Positions 47,731 to 58,111 of a DNA stretch of 64,000 nt are shown piece after piece. The position numbers were made by a program, and so were the translations under genes. Each line of letters opens with the position of its first letter. Positions within the stretch are counted from its first letter, which is position 1. The notes under the pieces were generated by a model. The model searched no databases. It was not told the origin of the DNA and was given only the letters and a program-made list of their open reading frames with translations. The stretch covers positions 38,009,639 to 38,073,638 of the forward strand of contig CM067067.1 of assembly GCA_033980235.1 (NCBI GenBank), given 5' to 3'. Source of the DNA: Diadema setosum. Lineage: Eukaryota; Echinodermata; Echinoidea; Diadematoida; Diadematidae.

Positions 47731-50700
47731 ATGGAGATCGAAAAATTGCACCGTATTGGGGAGTCCTTAGGCCTGAGCGGGAGCGAGCTGAGGGAGTTCA
47801 TACAAGAAGAACAGACTAGGGCAAGAGAGGCGAGAGTGGAAGAACGAGATAGAGTAAAGAGAGAGTTGGAGCTGACTGAACTTAATTTGCAGTTAGAGCG
47901 AGAAAGGCAGCGTGGTGAACGAGATACAGGAGCCTCGCGAGCCCACGTTAGGCCCCCGAAACTGCCCACTTTCGAGGAAGGGAAGGATAATTTAGACACC
48001 TATCTCAATCGCTTTGAAAGATATGCCACGGCAAATGAATGGCCGCCCGCCACCTGGGCTACTAACTTAAGTGCGCTGCTAAGCGGGAAAGCGCTAGATA
48101 CGTATGCGCGACTTAGTGAAGAGGAAGCAGTTGATTATGAGGCATTGAAAGAAGCCCTACTGAAGCGCTATGATCTAACTAGCGAGGGGTTTAGAAGGAA
48201 ACTAAGGGCTGCAAAACCAGAGTCAGGCGAGACTGCCTCGCAGTTTGTTCATAGGATGCGGGGATATATTGACAAATGGTTGACTCTAGGAGGATTTCAA
48301 AAGAGTTACGATGACGTAGTTGAGATTATGCTCATCGAGCAGTTCCACAGGAGTTGCTCGAAAGAACTCTCCATGTTTGTTAGGGAACATAAGCCTACCA
48401 CTCTGAAGGAACTAGCAAGGGTGGCGGATAGGTTCCTTGAAGCCCACTCGGGGTGGAACCAGCCACAAGGGGGGAAGACCCCAGTGAGGGAGAAGTCACT
48501 GGCTCCCAACCCTAACTCTAACATCCGTCCCAAGACTTTTAACACAGGTTCACGCCCGCCAAGTGCGCCGAGAACAGGACCAGAGAGTGCGAACCGCCTA
48601 GGCTGCCGCATTTGTGGGAGAATCGGGCACTTCGCACGAGACTGCAACCGGAGGAACAGGCCCATGGAGAAACTGGGCGCGGGCGTCGTGAAGGAGGAAC
48701 GACACCAAGAGAGGAGTCGGGACCGGCGGACGGACACAATGACGTCAGACGACCAGCCACCGTCGAGCCAGGGACCGGGTGAGTTACGTTCCGACGTAAC
48801 AGTGCGAGTTCCACGGCGAGGTGACGGGCAGGTCAGTAATTCTACAGGTAGTCGAAGTGAGCATGGATGTTTACTGATCGACTCTTGTTTTTCTTGTGAT
48901 AAGGGTAGACAGATGAGGGACGAGAGAGACGATCTCCCTCTGATGAGTGCAGCATGTGGCGCCCAGCCAATTCGAGCGATGCCAGTAGCAGAAGGACGCG
49001 TGAATGGAGCATCAGTGAGAGTCCTCCGTGACAGTGGGTGTTCGACCGCAGTCATCCGATCAGAACTGGTCAGGCCGGAGCAGATGACAGATGAATGGCG
49101 CACCTGCGTTCTCATTGATGGTACAACTCGCAGATTTCCAGGGGCAAGAGTAAGTGTTGATACACCTTACTTTGTTGGGAATTTGGATGTAATGTGTATG
49201 AATAACCCAGTGTACCCCTTGATTCTGGGGAACGTGCCAGGTGTGCGTAATCCAGCAGACCCGGATGAGGAATGGATGCCGGTAGAGCTGCTAGAAGCTG
49301 TTGAGACGAGGCAGCAACGGAGGGAGGCGGCCAGGCCACTGAGGGCACTTAAGGTACCGGGCCAGGTCGCCACCGTAGCTCCAGACGAGTTCAGACAGGA
49401 ACAAGAGACTGACCCCACTCTCGACATCGTACGACGACACGTGACGTCGGGTGAGGTAAAGGAGAGTAGAAATGGGAATACGTCTAAGTTCAAGTTAAAA
49501 AATGGTCTCATGTACCGAGAATTTCATTGCATTTCACGTGGTGCAAATGACATTAGTGACCAGTTGATCGTGCCGGAAAAATTTCGAAGACAAATTTTGA
49601 AATTGGCACATGAATCTATCTTGGGGGGCCATCTTGGCGCAAATAAGACAGCTGATAAGATTCTTATCAATTTCTTTTGGCCAGGCCTACAGGCCGATGT
49701 ACAGAGATTTTGCAGGTCCTGCGACGCCTGTCAACGTGCGATACCCAAGGGGCGAGTCACCAAAGTTCCGCTTGGTTCCACGCCAGTCATTGATGAGCCG
49801 TTTCATCGGGTCGCAGTGGACCTAGTTGGCCCCATCAAGCCAGCCACGACGCAAGGACATCGCTATATTTTGACGTTGGTGGACTACGCGACGCGTTATC
49901 CGGAGGCCGTCCCGTTACGCAACATCGACACACCGACGGTTGCCGAAGCGTTGCTGAGCATCTACTCGCGGGTAGGCTTTCCCAAGGAGATGCTAACCGA
50001 CAGAGGCGCACAGTTTACATCAGACATCATGCGTGAGGTGAGCAGGTTATTGTCCATACGCCATGTGACGACCACTCCATACCACCCGCAGTGTAATGGA
50101 TTGGTAGAAAGGTTTAACGGGACGCTCAAGCAAATGCTTAACAAAATGTGTGAGGAGCGTCCAACCGACTGGGACAGATACATCGACCCATTGTTGTTCG
50201 CGTATCGCGAAACCCCACAGGACAGCACCGGCTTTGCTCCGTTTGAGCTGCTTTATGGCCGAGTTGTGAGGGGACCTCTCATGCTCGTGAAGGAGTTGTG
50301 GACAGAGGAGAACACTGAACCAGAGACGAAATCGACGTACCAGTTCGTGTTGGATTTGAAAGAGAAGATGGAAAAAACTTGCGACATTGCACGCAATGAG
50401 CTACTCAAGTCCCACGAGAGATACCGACAGAACTACAACCGAAAGGCCAGACAGCGTTCATTCAAGGTGGGTGATGAGGTTCTGGTGCTGCTTCCCACTG
50501 ATCACAATAAGCTACTAATGCACTGGAAGGGGCCATTTCGAGTAGTTGGGACAGTGGGGAAACTAGATTATCGCGTGGATCTCGGGAGTAGGGTCACGAC
50601 CTTTCACGCGAACCTACTGAGAAAGTACATCCGCAGGGTGGAACAGCAGGAGGTTGGTGCACCCTTTGAAGTCGCCTCAACTTCAGTGGTGGAGGATGAG

Positions 50701-52197
50701 GACGTCGACGACGACGACGAGGAAAGTCGGAAGATTTCGAACAGGATGAGCAACGAGAATCTGCTCCACATCCCTGCAGTGAAACGGACGCAGAGCGTGG
50801 ATGACGTCAACATTGACCCCACTCTAACCGAGGAGCAACGTCATCAAGCACGGGAACTCCTACAGGTGTTCGACGACGTACTGACTGATGTGCCAGGTAT
50901 AACTCGTGCAGGTCACCACGACATTCAACTTACACACAATGAGCCTATTCGGAGTAAACCATACCCGTTACCACACTCGATGCGACAGGTAGTGAAAGAC
51001 GAAGTACAGGAGATGATGACTCTCGGAGTCATCGAGCATTCGACATCTCCGTACGCATCACCAATCGTGCTCGTCAAGAAAAAGAACGGGACTAACAGGT
51101 TTTGTTGTGACTTCAGAAAGCTGAATGCTGCCACCATCATCGATTCGGAACCGATCCCAGATCAGGAAGAAATTTTTGCCAAGCTTGCCGGAGATCGATA
51201 CTTCACGAAGATCGATCTAACTAAGGGGTATTGGCAGGTGCCACTCACGGAGCGAGCCAAACCTCTGACTGCCTTCATCACTCCCGACGGCCTATATCAG
51301 TTCACGACTATGCCGTTCGGTTTGGTGAATGCCCCCGCGACGTTCAGCCGGGTGATGAGGACCGTGCTACGAGGATTGCCGCACGTCGACAACTTCATTG
51401 ACGACATCCTCATTCACACTCCGACTTGGGAAGGACACGTGGAAGCTGTCACCTCTTTACTACTGCGGCTGAGAGCTGCCAATCTGAAGGCAAAGCCATC
51501 CAAGTGCTTGGTGGGATATGCCGAGCTCGAGTTCTTAGGTCATCGACTAAGCAGAGGAATGGTACAGCCAAACCACGACAAGATTGCAGAGATCCAGAAT
51601 GCCAAGCAGCCCACAACAAAGAAGCAACTCAGATCGTTTCTCGGTTTGGCGGGCTACTACCGCAAATTTGTGCCCAACTACGCAGCGATTGCGGTACCGT
51701 TGACAGACCTCACAAAGAAAGGTGAACCCAATCAGATACGATGGGGAGAAGCCCAAGAGAGGGCGTTCACGACGTTGAAGGCAAAGCTATCATGTCAGCC
51801 CATCCTCCGTCTGCCTGACGTCAGCCGAACGTTCATCCTGCGCACGGACGCATCAGACACGGGCGTCGGTGCCGTCTTGCTTCAGGAAGACGAGGGGCAG
51901 AAGTTCCCCACGGCATACGCCAGTAAGAAACTGCTCCCGAGAGAAAGGGCGTACTCAACAATCGAGAAAGAATGCCTCGCAGTGGTATGGGCCATTCTTA
52001 AGTTTGAGACCTACCTGTATGGTAAGGAATTTGTGTTGGAGGTCGACCACCATCCCCTGTTGGCCATACGACGATCGAAGGTCGCGAATGCCAGAATACT
52101 CCGCTGGGCTCTGGCACTCCAACCGTATAGATTCCGGATTGAAGCTATCAAAGGTAGGGATAACGTAGGAGCAGACTATTTGAGTCGCTTGACGTGA
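47731..52197 (+). CDS. Gag-Pol polyprotein of Gmr1-like retrotransposon (Gag-PR-IN-RT-RNase H)
   Basis: The first ATG of the frame is at 47731 (MEIEKLHRIG) and TGA ends at 52197, giving 1,488 residues. Domains: a charged coiled-coil N-terminus; capsid (about 75-270; PPKLPTFEEGKDNLDTYL, ...QFVHRMRGY...); CCHC zinc knuckle CRICGRIGHFARDC (292-305); aspartic protease DSG (434); integrase HHCC finger (about 626-669); catalytic core Asp697, Asp757, Glu793 (D59D35E spacing); GPF module (934) closing the integrase; an acidic linker (EDEDVDDDDEE); reverse transcriptase with FIDD at 1222-1225; RNase H with TDAS near 1373 and the DYLSRL end. All catalytic residues are present and there is no stop or frameshift. 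Gag and Pol are in one frame. The frame is open upstream of the ATG to about 47629, but without an ATG there. Confidence 0.95.
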   Translation: MEIEKLHRIGESLGLSGSELREFIQEEQTRAREARVEERDRVKRELELTELNLQLERERQRGERDTGASRAHVRPPKLPTFEEGKDNLDTYLNRFERYATANEWPPATWATNLSALLSGKALDTYARLSEEEAVDYEALKEALLKRYDLTSEGFRRKLRAAKPESGETASQFVHRMRGYIDKWLTLGGFQKSYDDVVEIMLIEQFHRSCSKELSMFVREHKPTTLKELARVADRFLEAHSGWNQPQGGKTPVREKSLAPNPNSNIRPKTFNTGSRPPSAPRTGPESANRLGCRICGRIGHFARDCNRRNRPMEKLGAGVVKEERHQERSRDRRTDTMTSDDQPPSSQGPGELRSDVTVRVPRRGDGQVSNSTGSRSEHGCLLIDSCFSCDKGRQMRDERDDLPLMSAACGAQPIRAMPVAEGRVNGASVRVLRDSGCSTAVIRSELVRPEQMTDEWRTCVLIDGTTRRFPGARVSVDTPYFVGNLDVMCMNNPVYPLILGNVPGVRNPADPDEEWMPVELLEAVETRQQRREAARPLRALKVPGQVATVAPDEFRQEQETDPTLDIVRRHVTSGEVKESRNGNTSKFKLKNGLMYREFHCISRGANDISDQLIVPEKFRRQILKLAHESILGGHLGANKTADKILINFFWPGLQADVQRFCRSCDACQRAIPKGRVTKVPLGSTPVIDEPFHRVAVDLVGPIKPATTQGHRYILTLVDYATRYPEAVPLRNIDTPTVAEALLSIYSRVGFPKEMLTDRGAQFTSDIMREVSRLLSIRHVTTTPYHPQCNGLVERFNGTLKQMLNKMCEERPTDWDRYIDPLLFAYRETPQDSTGFAPFELLYGRVVRGPLMLVKELWTEENTEPETKSTYQFVLDLKEKMEKTCDIARNELLKSHERYRQNYNRKARQRSFKVGDEVLVLLPTDHNKLLMHWKGPFRVVGTVGKLDYRVDLGSRVTTFHANLLRKYIRRVEQQEVGAPFEVASTSVVEDEDVDDDDEESRKISNRMSNENLLHIPAVKRTQSVDDVNIDPTLTEEQRHQARELLQVFDDVLTDVPGITRAGHHDIQLTHNEPIRSKPYPLPHSMRQVVKDEVQEMMTLGVIEHSTSPYASPIVLVKKKNGTNRFCCDFRKLNAATIIDSEPIPDQEEIFAKLAGDRYFTKIDLTKGYWQVPLTERAKPLTAFITPDGLYQFTTMPFGLVNAPATFSRVMRTVLRGLPHVDNFIDDILIHTPTWEGHVEAVTSLLLRLRAANLKAKPSKCLVGYAELEFLGHRLSRGMVQPNHDKIAEIQNAKQPTTKKQLRSFLGLAGYYRKFVPNYAAIAVPLTDLTKKGEPNQIRWGEAQERAFTTLKAKLSCQPILRLPDVSRTFILRTDASDTGVGAVLLQEDEGQKFPTAYASKKLLPRERAYSTIEKECLAVVWAILKFETYLYGKEFVLEVDHHPLLAIRRSKVANARILRWALALQPYRFRIEAIKGRDNVGADYLSRLT

Positions 52198-52562
52198 ATT
52201 AGGAGGGAGAAAAGCGTCCTAGGAGGGTGATAAACTTCCTCGCAGTATGGTGTAAGTCAGGTAAAGTTATTAATGTTATTAGTTAACATATATGTTGGCG
52301 CAGCCGCGCGAATCAGGCAATTTGCTCGCATCTAATTGTTGTGTATACGTTCACGTTTCCGTGCAGTTGGAAACGAATCCGCAATACCATAATATATAAT
52401 GTGCATATAATAACAATTAACCTTGTTTTTGTCAGAATTGTGGCACCAGGGAAGTTAGTGCGCATCCGTCCGTTTCCAGCTCAGTTCCCTGCTGAATTAT
52501 ACGCGCAGGCATAATTTTGGTGGGTATTTGGTTATTAGAAAATTTTTGGTAAAAATTATCTT

Positions 52563-52577
52563 AAAGAGGGGGTGAAA
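52563..52577 (+). other. Polypurine tract
   Basis: AAAGAGGGGGTGAAA lies directly against the 3' LTR. It is purine-only except for one T, as expected for the plus-strand primer of an LTR retrotransposon. Confidence 0.85.
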
Positions 52578-53634
52578 TGTCACTCGTGTTTTGACTCCAC
52601 GGGATTGGTATTTTGTTTGTGCGAGCGGCACACCTGTGTCGAGCAGGCTGGAATGGCTTGCACCGGGGGAACAGTAGGTGCGAGGTAAAATACTAAGGGA
52701 CTGATTTAAATGTTATTGGGTTGCTAGGATATGGGGGAATTTGGTCTGGGGATTGGATGAAATTTTGGCGCGGTAAGCTGACCGAGGTGTTGTGGAAGGT
52801 CCAAACACTAAATCTGGGCAGTCTATATCAGATAATTTGAAAAGAGTGGTGGAGCGAGTAGCGCTCTTCCGTGTGGAAGGGGCAGAGCTGTGCACGAGAG
52901 AGAGAGAGGGAGAGAGAGAGAGAGAGGAGCCGAGGACTTCCCACTGGCAAGCAATTCAGGCTGGCAGGCTAGTCTCATCACAAGGCTTCCCACTGTGCAC
53001 CCCCGGACCAACACGAACAAGCTTCAATATATCCCCGCATAGGAGACGCCAGTTCCGGACGCATCTGACGTGAAAGGTGACGCCGCCGGACCGGCAGCCC
53101 ATGTCTCCGCTGGTATATGACCTCCGAACGCCACATCGACGTGCCGGACGTCACTGACCCCGCTTCCCATAAGGCCGGTGTGACGCACTCCGGTAGACGC
53201 CGTGGTTGAACTGGTACCCTCACAGGGGGACTCTGCAGAGTACTGCATCTCGCCGGACGCACCGCGTCCACGACGACCTCGCCAACCTCGCCAACCTCGC
53301 CGACCTCGCACTCAGCCGTCGTAGAGCTCTACCCCAGCTGTACTACAGGAACGTTCCGCGCGCGGTTTGAAGTATTGTGCCAATTAATTACTGGGTTTTG
53401 GGCTGGGTTAACTGTATAGCTTTTGTAGTGTGTGCGGGCTTCAGTAGTGTAAGAAACCTCCGATATTCGGAAATACTTGTTTTGTTCTTTTTTGTTTTTT
53501 TCACTTGCTTTGTTTTCTGATTGACAAGACAAATTACAAAATTAAATTGATTTAGTTGAAAAGTATTCAAGGGAGTCACCGTGCCATTGTGTCGTAGTTC
53601 AGGGTATTCTTCCGTGGGCAACGCCCTTGTGACA
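52578..53634 (+). repeat. 3' LTR of the Gmr1-like element
   Basis: It has the same length (1,057 bp) as the 5' LTR. I find three substitutions: GTGGAC to GTGGAA near 52877, GAGACA to GAGACG near 53047, and one in the 9-bp repeat near 53301. There are no indels. Confidence 0.95.
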
Positions 53635-53639
53635 CCAGC
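53635..53639. repeat. Target-site duplication, right copy
   Basis: CCAGC is identical to 46342-46346. Confidence 0.9.
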
Positions 53640-53775
53640 ATGCATGATAATTATTGTATGAGTGGAAATCACTGATCTCTATGGAAGAATAAGATCAGCG
53701 GCAAAAAAAAAAAGAAGAAGAAAAAAAAAACCCTGCTTGGCGGAGGTCTGCGCTCTCAGAGTACTTTTCTAGTTC
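53640..53775 (-). mobile_element. Family D repeat, 5' part, split by the LTR element
   Basis: Read on the minus strand it begins GAACTAGAAAAG, then a CTCTGAGAG palindrome, then CAGACCTCCGCCAAGC. Further on it has a block (TTCTTCCATAGAGATCAGTG) matching 44135-44155. It is the reverse-complement start of the repeat at 44072-44530. The rest continues left of the LTR element, where minus-strand CCCACTTTCCCAATATA (near 46320-46340) aligns with the next part of that repeat. Confidence 0.75.
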
Positions 53776-54045
53776 GTTTCTGCTTTTGTTTGTTTGTTTG
53801 TTTGTTTGTTTGTTTGTTTGGCTATCTAGACATACTTGTAGTATGTTGTATTAGCCTATTGTATGATGTCTGTTTAGCCACCTGTTCTTTTGATATGTAT
53901 GATATCATGTTCTGAGTCACAATATTTTGTTGTTTTGTTTTCAAATTAGTTTGTTTGAAATATTATGATGTCTTATGTGTTTTGATGAATTTAGGTTTGA
54001 TGTAGAACAACAAATATCCCAGTGGGGGAAAAAACAAACAAACAC

Positions 54046-54138
54046 ACAAACATTGAGGATGAGCTGATTCTGCCATAAACAAGCATTTCCTATAGACACC
54101 TACCTGAGTATACTTGGGACTAGTCTTCAACAGGTTAA
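54046..54138 (+). mobile_element. Family F piggyBac-type MITE, copy 4 (diverged)
   Basis: It runs from CATTGAGGATGAGCTGATTC to CTTCAACAGGTTAA, with interior GCATTTCCTATAGACACC. It is older than the others; the left TTAA is lost. Confidence 0.65.
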
Positions 54139-54677
54139 TATCACATTGTATTGAAATGAGGAACCTTAAAATATCTCTGTCAATAGTTGCTGCCCCATCA
54201 GACCTGTCTAAACTGCCCAGAACTAATAAAGTCCTGAGCATTTATCTATGACACACATGGATATCATTGTTATATCATTAATCACTTGACCATAGTGCCT
54301 TCTTGTCTCTTTTTTAGGTCAGGGACTTTGGGCAGTGAGTAAAATGATGTGATGATTTCTGTACCAATCAGCATTCAAAATACACAAAGGATTGGTGCTA
54401 TATTGTTTGGAATGGCATACATTTTTTGGGGGTTTTTTTTGGTTTGTTTGTTTTGTGTTTTGTTTGTGTTTTTTTTTTTTTTGAGAGAGAGAGAGAGAGT
54501 GTGTGTGTGTGTGTGTGTGTGTGCATGTGTGCGATACTTTGCTGCAAATTGGGATTTGTACAACAATGTGAACTTCAGGAATAGCTGAATTTGATCATAG
54601 CAAGAACAATGTTTGCCTTCATGACTACGCTAGCTTCAAAGTAGTGGAATTTCAATTGGGAGTCTTTGTGCTGTTCA

Positions 54678-55680
54678 AGATAATAAAAAGTTTTGGTACC
54701 TCAAAAGTTTCCCTGAATTTCCATGTTTCAGGTTAAAGTATCTATCATATAACTAACACTGTGAGACTTACTCACCCCAAAGTGCTCTCATTTCTTAGTA
54801 ATCATGCAATTAACTGCGACCAGCAGCCCCATACGCATAGCGTAATGGGGCTTCGCATTGTAGCATCCAGGATCATGACAGATTTAGTATCGCGGGCAAA
54901 TATCAACTTAAAATCCACAAAATTCTTCAATTTGAAGACTTACCAATTAAGATGAAGTCTTGAAAACAGGCTTCGGGCAATGTTTGGTTCTGCCAATAGT
55001 CCCTTTCTGTTCGAATTGATGACTGAATGTGACTCTGTCGAGAGGACCTTGGGAGAGCTACATACACTGATTACTACAGCCAGCGCATACGCACACATCA
55101 CATGCGAACAAATTTCAAATCCATGAACGGATAAGATGTTTGTGTGCGCATGCGCTGGCCGTCAATTCAGTGTAGCTCTCCCAAGGTCCTCTCGACCGAG
55201 TCACATTCAGTCATCAATTCGAACAGAAAAGGGACTATTGGCAAAACCAAACGTTGCCCAAAGCCTGTTTTCAATACTTCAACTTAACTGGTAAGTCTTT
55301 AAATTGAAGAAATTTTTGGATTTTAAGTTGATATTTACCCACGATACTAAATCTGTCATGATCCTGTAAGCTACAATGCGAAGCCCCATTTAGCTATGCG
55401 TATGGGGCTACTGGTCGCAGTTAGCTACCAGTACACAGTATGCGTATGGGGCTGCACGCTGCTGGTCGCAGTGATATTCGCACAATACGTGTACTACCTC
55501 GCCGCTCTGGTACGAAACCATTATTGCATGATTACTAAGACATGAGAGCACTTTGGGGCGAGTAAGTCTCACAGTGTTAGTTATGTGAAAGGTACTTTAA
55601 CCTGAAACACAAACTAAGCCAAGGACATTCAGGGAAACTTTTGAGGTAATACCAAAACTTTATATTATCTTTAAAACTGA
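54678..55680. repeat. 1-kb imperfect inverted repeat
   Basis: The outer ends AGATAATAAAAAGTTTTGG and the inverse near 55680 pair, as do long internal stretches (GTGAGACTTACTC, GGGGCTTCGCATTGTAGC, GGACCTTGGGAGAGCTACA). The centre is near 55117. The right arm carries an extra ~90 bp with a second GCGTATGGGGCT. Each arm has a GTAAGT in mirror position (54938-54943 minus; 55291-55296 plus). Confidence 0.85.
55145..55155. promoter_or_regulatory. NRF1-type motif at the centre of the inverted repeat
   Basis: TGCGCATGCGC is an exact match to the NRF1 (alpha-Pal) consensus. The equivalent in the left arm (55083-55092, GCGCATACGC) has one change. Function is inferred only. Confidence 0.35.
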
Positions 55681-56022
55681 AACATCCAGTAGAGTTCAGG
55701 TGGCGATGAATGTGAATTTGCATGGTATTCCTATTTGGTGATACCACCGCATCACCTTACCGATGTCTGATCTTCCAACATCTTTACTATGACATGCAAA
55801 CAGTCACAGTGCAGTGTTTACCCTATCAAGAATGTGTAAAATACAAAGTTGTGAGACAATTTCCAGAAAAAGAAGCCCAAGACAAGTACTACATACTACA
55901 TACAATTGAAGTTAATGGAGACAATAGATTTAAAGTCATCTGTAGATTGATTACTATTATCAGAATGGTAGTAAATAGAGTTTTAAAACTATTTTACTTT
56001 AAAGTACAATAGCTAAGTAGAA

Positions 56023-56303
56023 TACTGTATACGCCATATATTTTGTGAGACTGATTTTCATGAATCAGAACTTCAAGACAAGTTCACGAGTGGTTGAATT
56101 CAAAATCATGGAGTACGTACAGTACTGAACGGAGAAATGTATGCATTCATATCACATTCAAGTCGGAATCAGAAGGTTGATATATATATTTTTTTTAATT
56201 AGTCAAATATTTTTGCGTGTTTTTAATTTGTGAATAACACCCGGCTCGCAAAATTTGCAAACATAAAATCCTCGCGAAACATTTGGAATATAGGCCTACA
56301 GTA
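56023..56303 (+). mobile_element. Family G MITE, copy 2
   Basis: It runs from TACTGTATACGCCATATATT to GGCCTACAGTA, about 280 bp, with internal ACTGAACGGAGAAATGTATG and TGCGTGTTTTTAATTTGTGA shared with copy 1. It is diverged and has an extra AT-rich stretch near 56180. Confidence 0.75.
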
Positions 56304-56670
56304 TAGATAGTCTGGTGTTGCATTATCACTAGCTACCCACTCTGGTGTCAGCAACTGTATGTCTGTCTGTCTGTTCCACAAATATTGATGTTTTAGTCCC
56401 CCCCCCCCCCCCCCCCCCCCCCACGGTCTAGCCCTGGCTGAAGTGATGCTTACTAACCAGTGGCAGCCACATTCGGGCCAGTGGGATTAGACTGTATAGG
56501 TATGGTTTAAGTTACCGTATTCTAATTTATACTGTGACCAGCCCAAACGAATGTAAAGCATACGGTTTACAACTGTCTGTACAATGAACATACAATGTAC
56601 CGCCCTGGAGTAAAATAGAATAGGTCTAAAGACTACAGAATGTATTGCATCCCCAGAATTATACATGGGC

Positions 56671-57099
56671 ATTGACTGAAAGATTGGTCTGTATCTGGTC
56701 GTCCGGGATATGTTCTGCGGAGACTGCGTCTGGCTTCACGGATCCCCTCCTATACAAGAGAGCGATAACGTCAAAAAAATAAAACTCCTCCGTACAGACA
56801 GATCTTTCTACCATTATGGCCATGGCACAGTCATCCATGTATTAATTGTAAATATACGCCCTACTCATCCTGTTCATGATCTAGCCTGCCAGCCAGCGAA
56901 CCAGCCAACAAGCCACAGCACAGCACAGGCACAGCTAGACAGAAAGATCCGTCTGTCCGGAGGAGTCTTTCATTTTTTTGACGTTATCGCTCTCCTCCAT
57001 ATAAGGTCATGGATTAAGGAGGGGGTCCGTGAAGCCAGACGCAGTCTCCGCGGAACATTTCCCCGACGACCAGATACAGACCGATCTTTCGGTCAAAGC
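56671..57099. mobile_element. Foldback element, copy 1
   Basis: Ends ATTGACTGAAAGATTGGTCT and the inverse ...CCGATCTTTCGGTCAA. The arms (~130 bp) include CAGACGCAGTCTCCGCGGAA / TTCTGCGGAGACTGCGTCTG and CTCCGTACAGACAGATCTTTCT with its inverse. The centre includes AACCAGCCAACAAGCCA-type repeats. Confidence 0.75.
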
Positions 57100-58055
57100 C
57101 TAAAGGTACAGCTAACTGCAACCAGCCCGAAACCCGCGAAGGATTATCTAAGGAGCGCCCCGTGGAAAGGCATATACTGATAGGCACAGCTGCAGCTCTA
57201 GCTATAGAAGCAGCTCGTACACACTCACACCATACTATTTTATAACTATACACAGCCCAGTCGCTGTAATCACAGCGTACTAAACAGCGTCTGGTCGGGC
57301 TAACTATTTTACACTAAATTTACAGCTCAAGCGCAAGCTGAGGCAAAATCCACTCCACTCATAGTCATATTATAATATGATTCATGATTTAGATTAAATA
57401 TAATTGTGAACTAAATAGAAGACAACATGTAGAATGCAATGTACATGATGTAGGCCTACCTTGTCAAATTTTAGGTTTTCGAATCCTTGGCAGCAATCAG
57501 AAAGAAGGGAATCTTGCAAAGGCATCCCTCGATGTGATAAAGCAAAGTTTGTCAAGTGTACTGATCAGCTGATCTGATTACACTGTAGCACTGTGGGCAT
57601 ATCAAACCGAGATAACACGTCTCGCTAGAAACGTCGTCTGCTGCAGAAAGGTCAAAGGTTAGATTTCTATGAAGTTGACTCGGAAAAAGAGATATTTATG
57701 CGCTCAGGTCAAACTGTCTATACATTTTTTTTTTTTTCATCGCAGAAAAACATACGAAAATTTTAGAATTTATCATGTATTCTGTGCCTTATATATTATG
57801 ATATGTGAGTTGACAGATTCAAATCACGTTGTACATTTTACGAACTATTTTTCGTGAGCGTAGACAAGGTTGAATAGAAAGCGTGTGGTATGTGCTCACT
57901 GAGCTGAAAGCATATATGTGTACGTGTATAGTTTGTGTACACAAACGTTGCCTGTTGAGTATTGTCAGAAATGACAGTTTGCAAACGTTTCGTGATCACG
58001 TACGCGTAGTTTTCACCGAAACATTTGTCCAGAAAATTTCCTGATATCACGGAAA

Positions 58056-58111
58056 ATGAGCAGTAGACTGAGTACAAAACCTTCGAAGAAGGATAGGCCA
58101 AGATCTAGCGG
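58056..58111 (+). CDS. Candidate first coding exon of an unidentified gene
   Basis: AAAATG opens MSSRLSTKPSKKDRPRSS and meets a GTTAGT donor at 58112. The basic, Ser/Lys/Arg-rich start and the surrounding relatively CpG-rich sequence resemble a gene start. No homology is recognised and no downstream exon was found. Confidence 0.3.

Larger units (their letters stand above)
46347..53634 (+). mobile_element. Gmr1-like LTR retrotransposon, apparently complete
   Basis: The 7,288-bp element is bounded by two 1,057-bp direct LTRs starting TGTC and ending GACA. CCAGC is duplicated on both sides (46342-46346 and 53635-53639). Order: LTR, 5-nt spacer, tRNA-Arg primer site, ~300-nt leader, one 1,488-codon gag-pol ORF, ~380-nt 3' region, polypurine tract, LTR. 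The pol order is protease, integrase, reverse transcriptase, RNase H. That is Ty1/copia-like, but every domain sequence is Ty3/gypsy-like, which defines the Gmr1-like group. No env is present. I see only three differences between the LTRs, so insertion was recent. It interrupts an older family D repeat. Confidence 0.95.

Noticed and set aside
48306..49115. 269-codon minus-strand frame inside the retrotransposon
   Set aside because: Antisense shadow of the gag-protease region; no recognisable domain.
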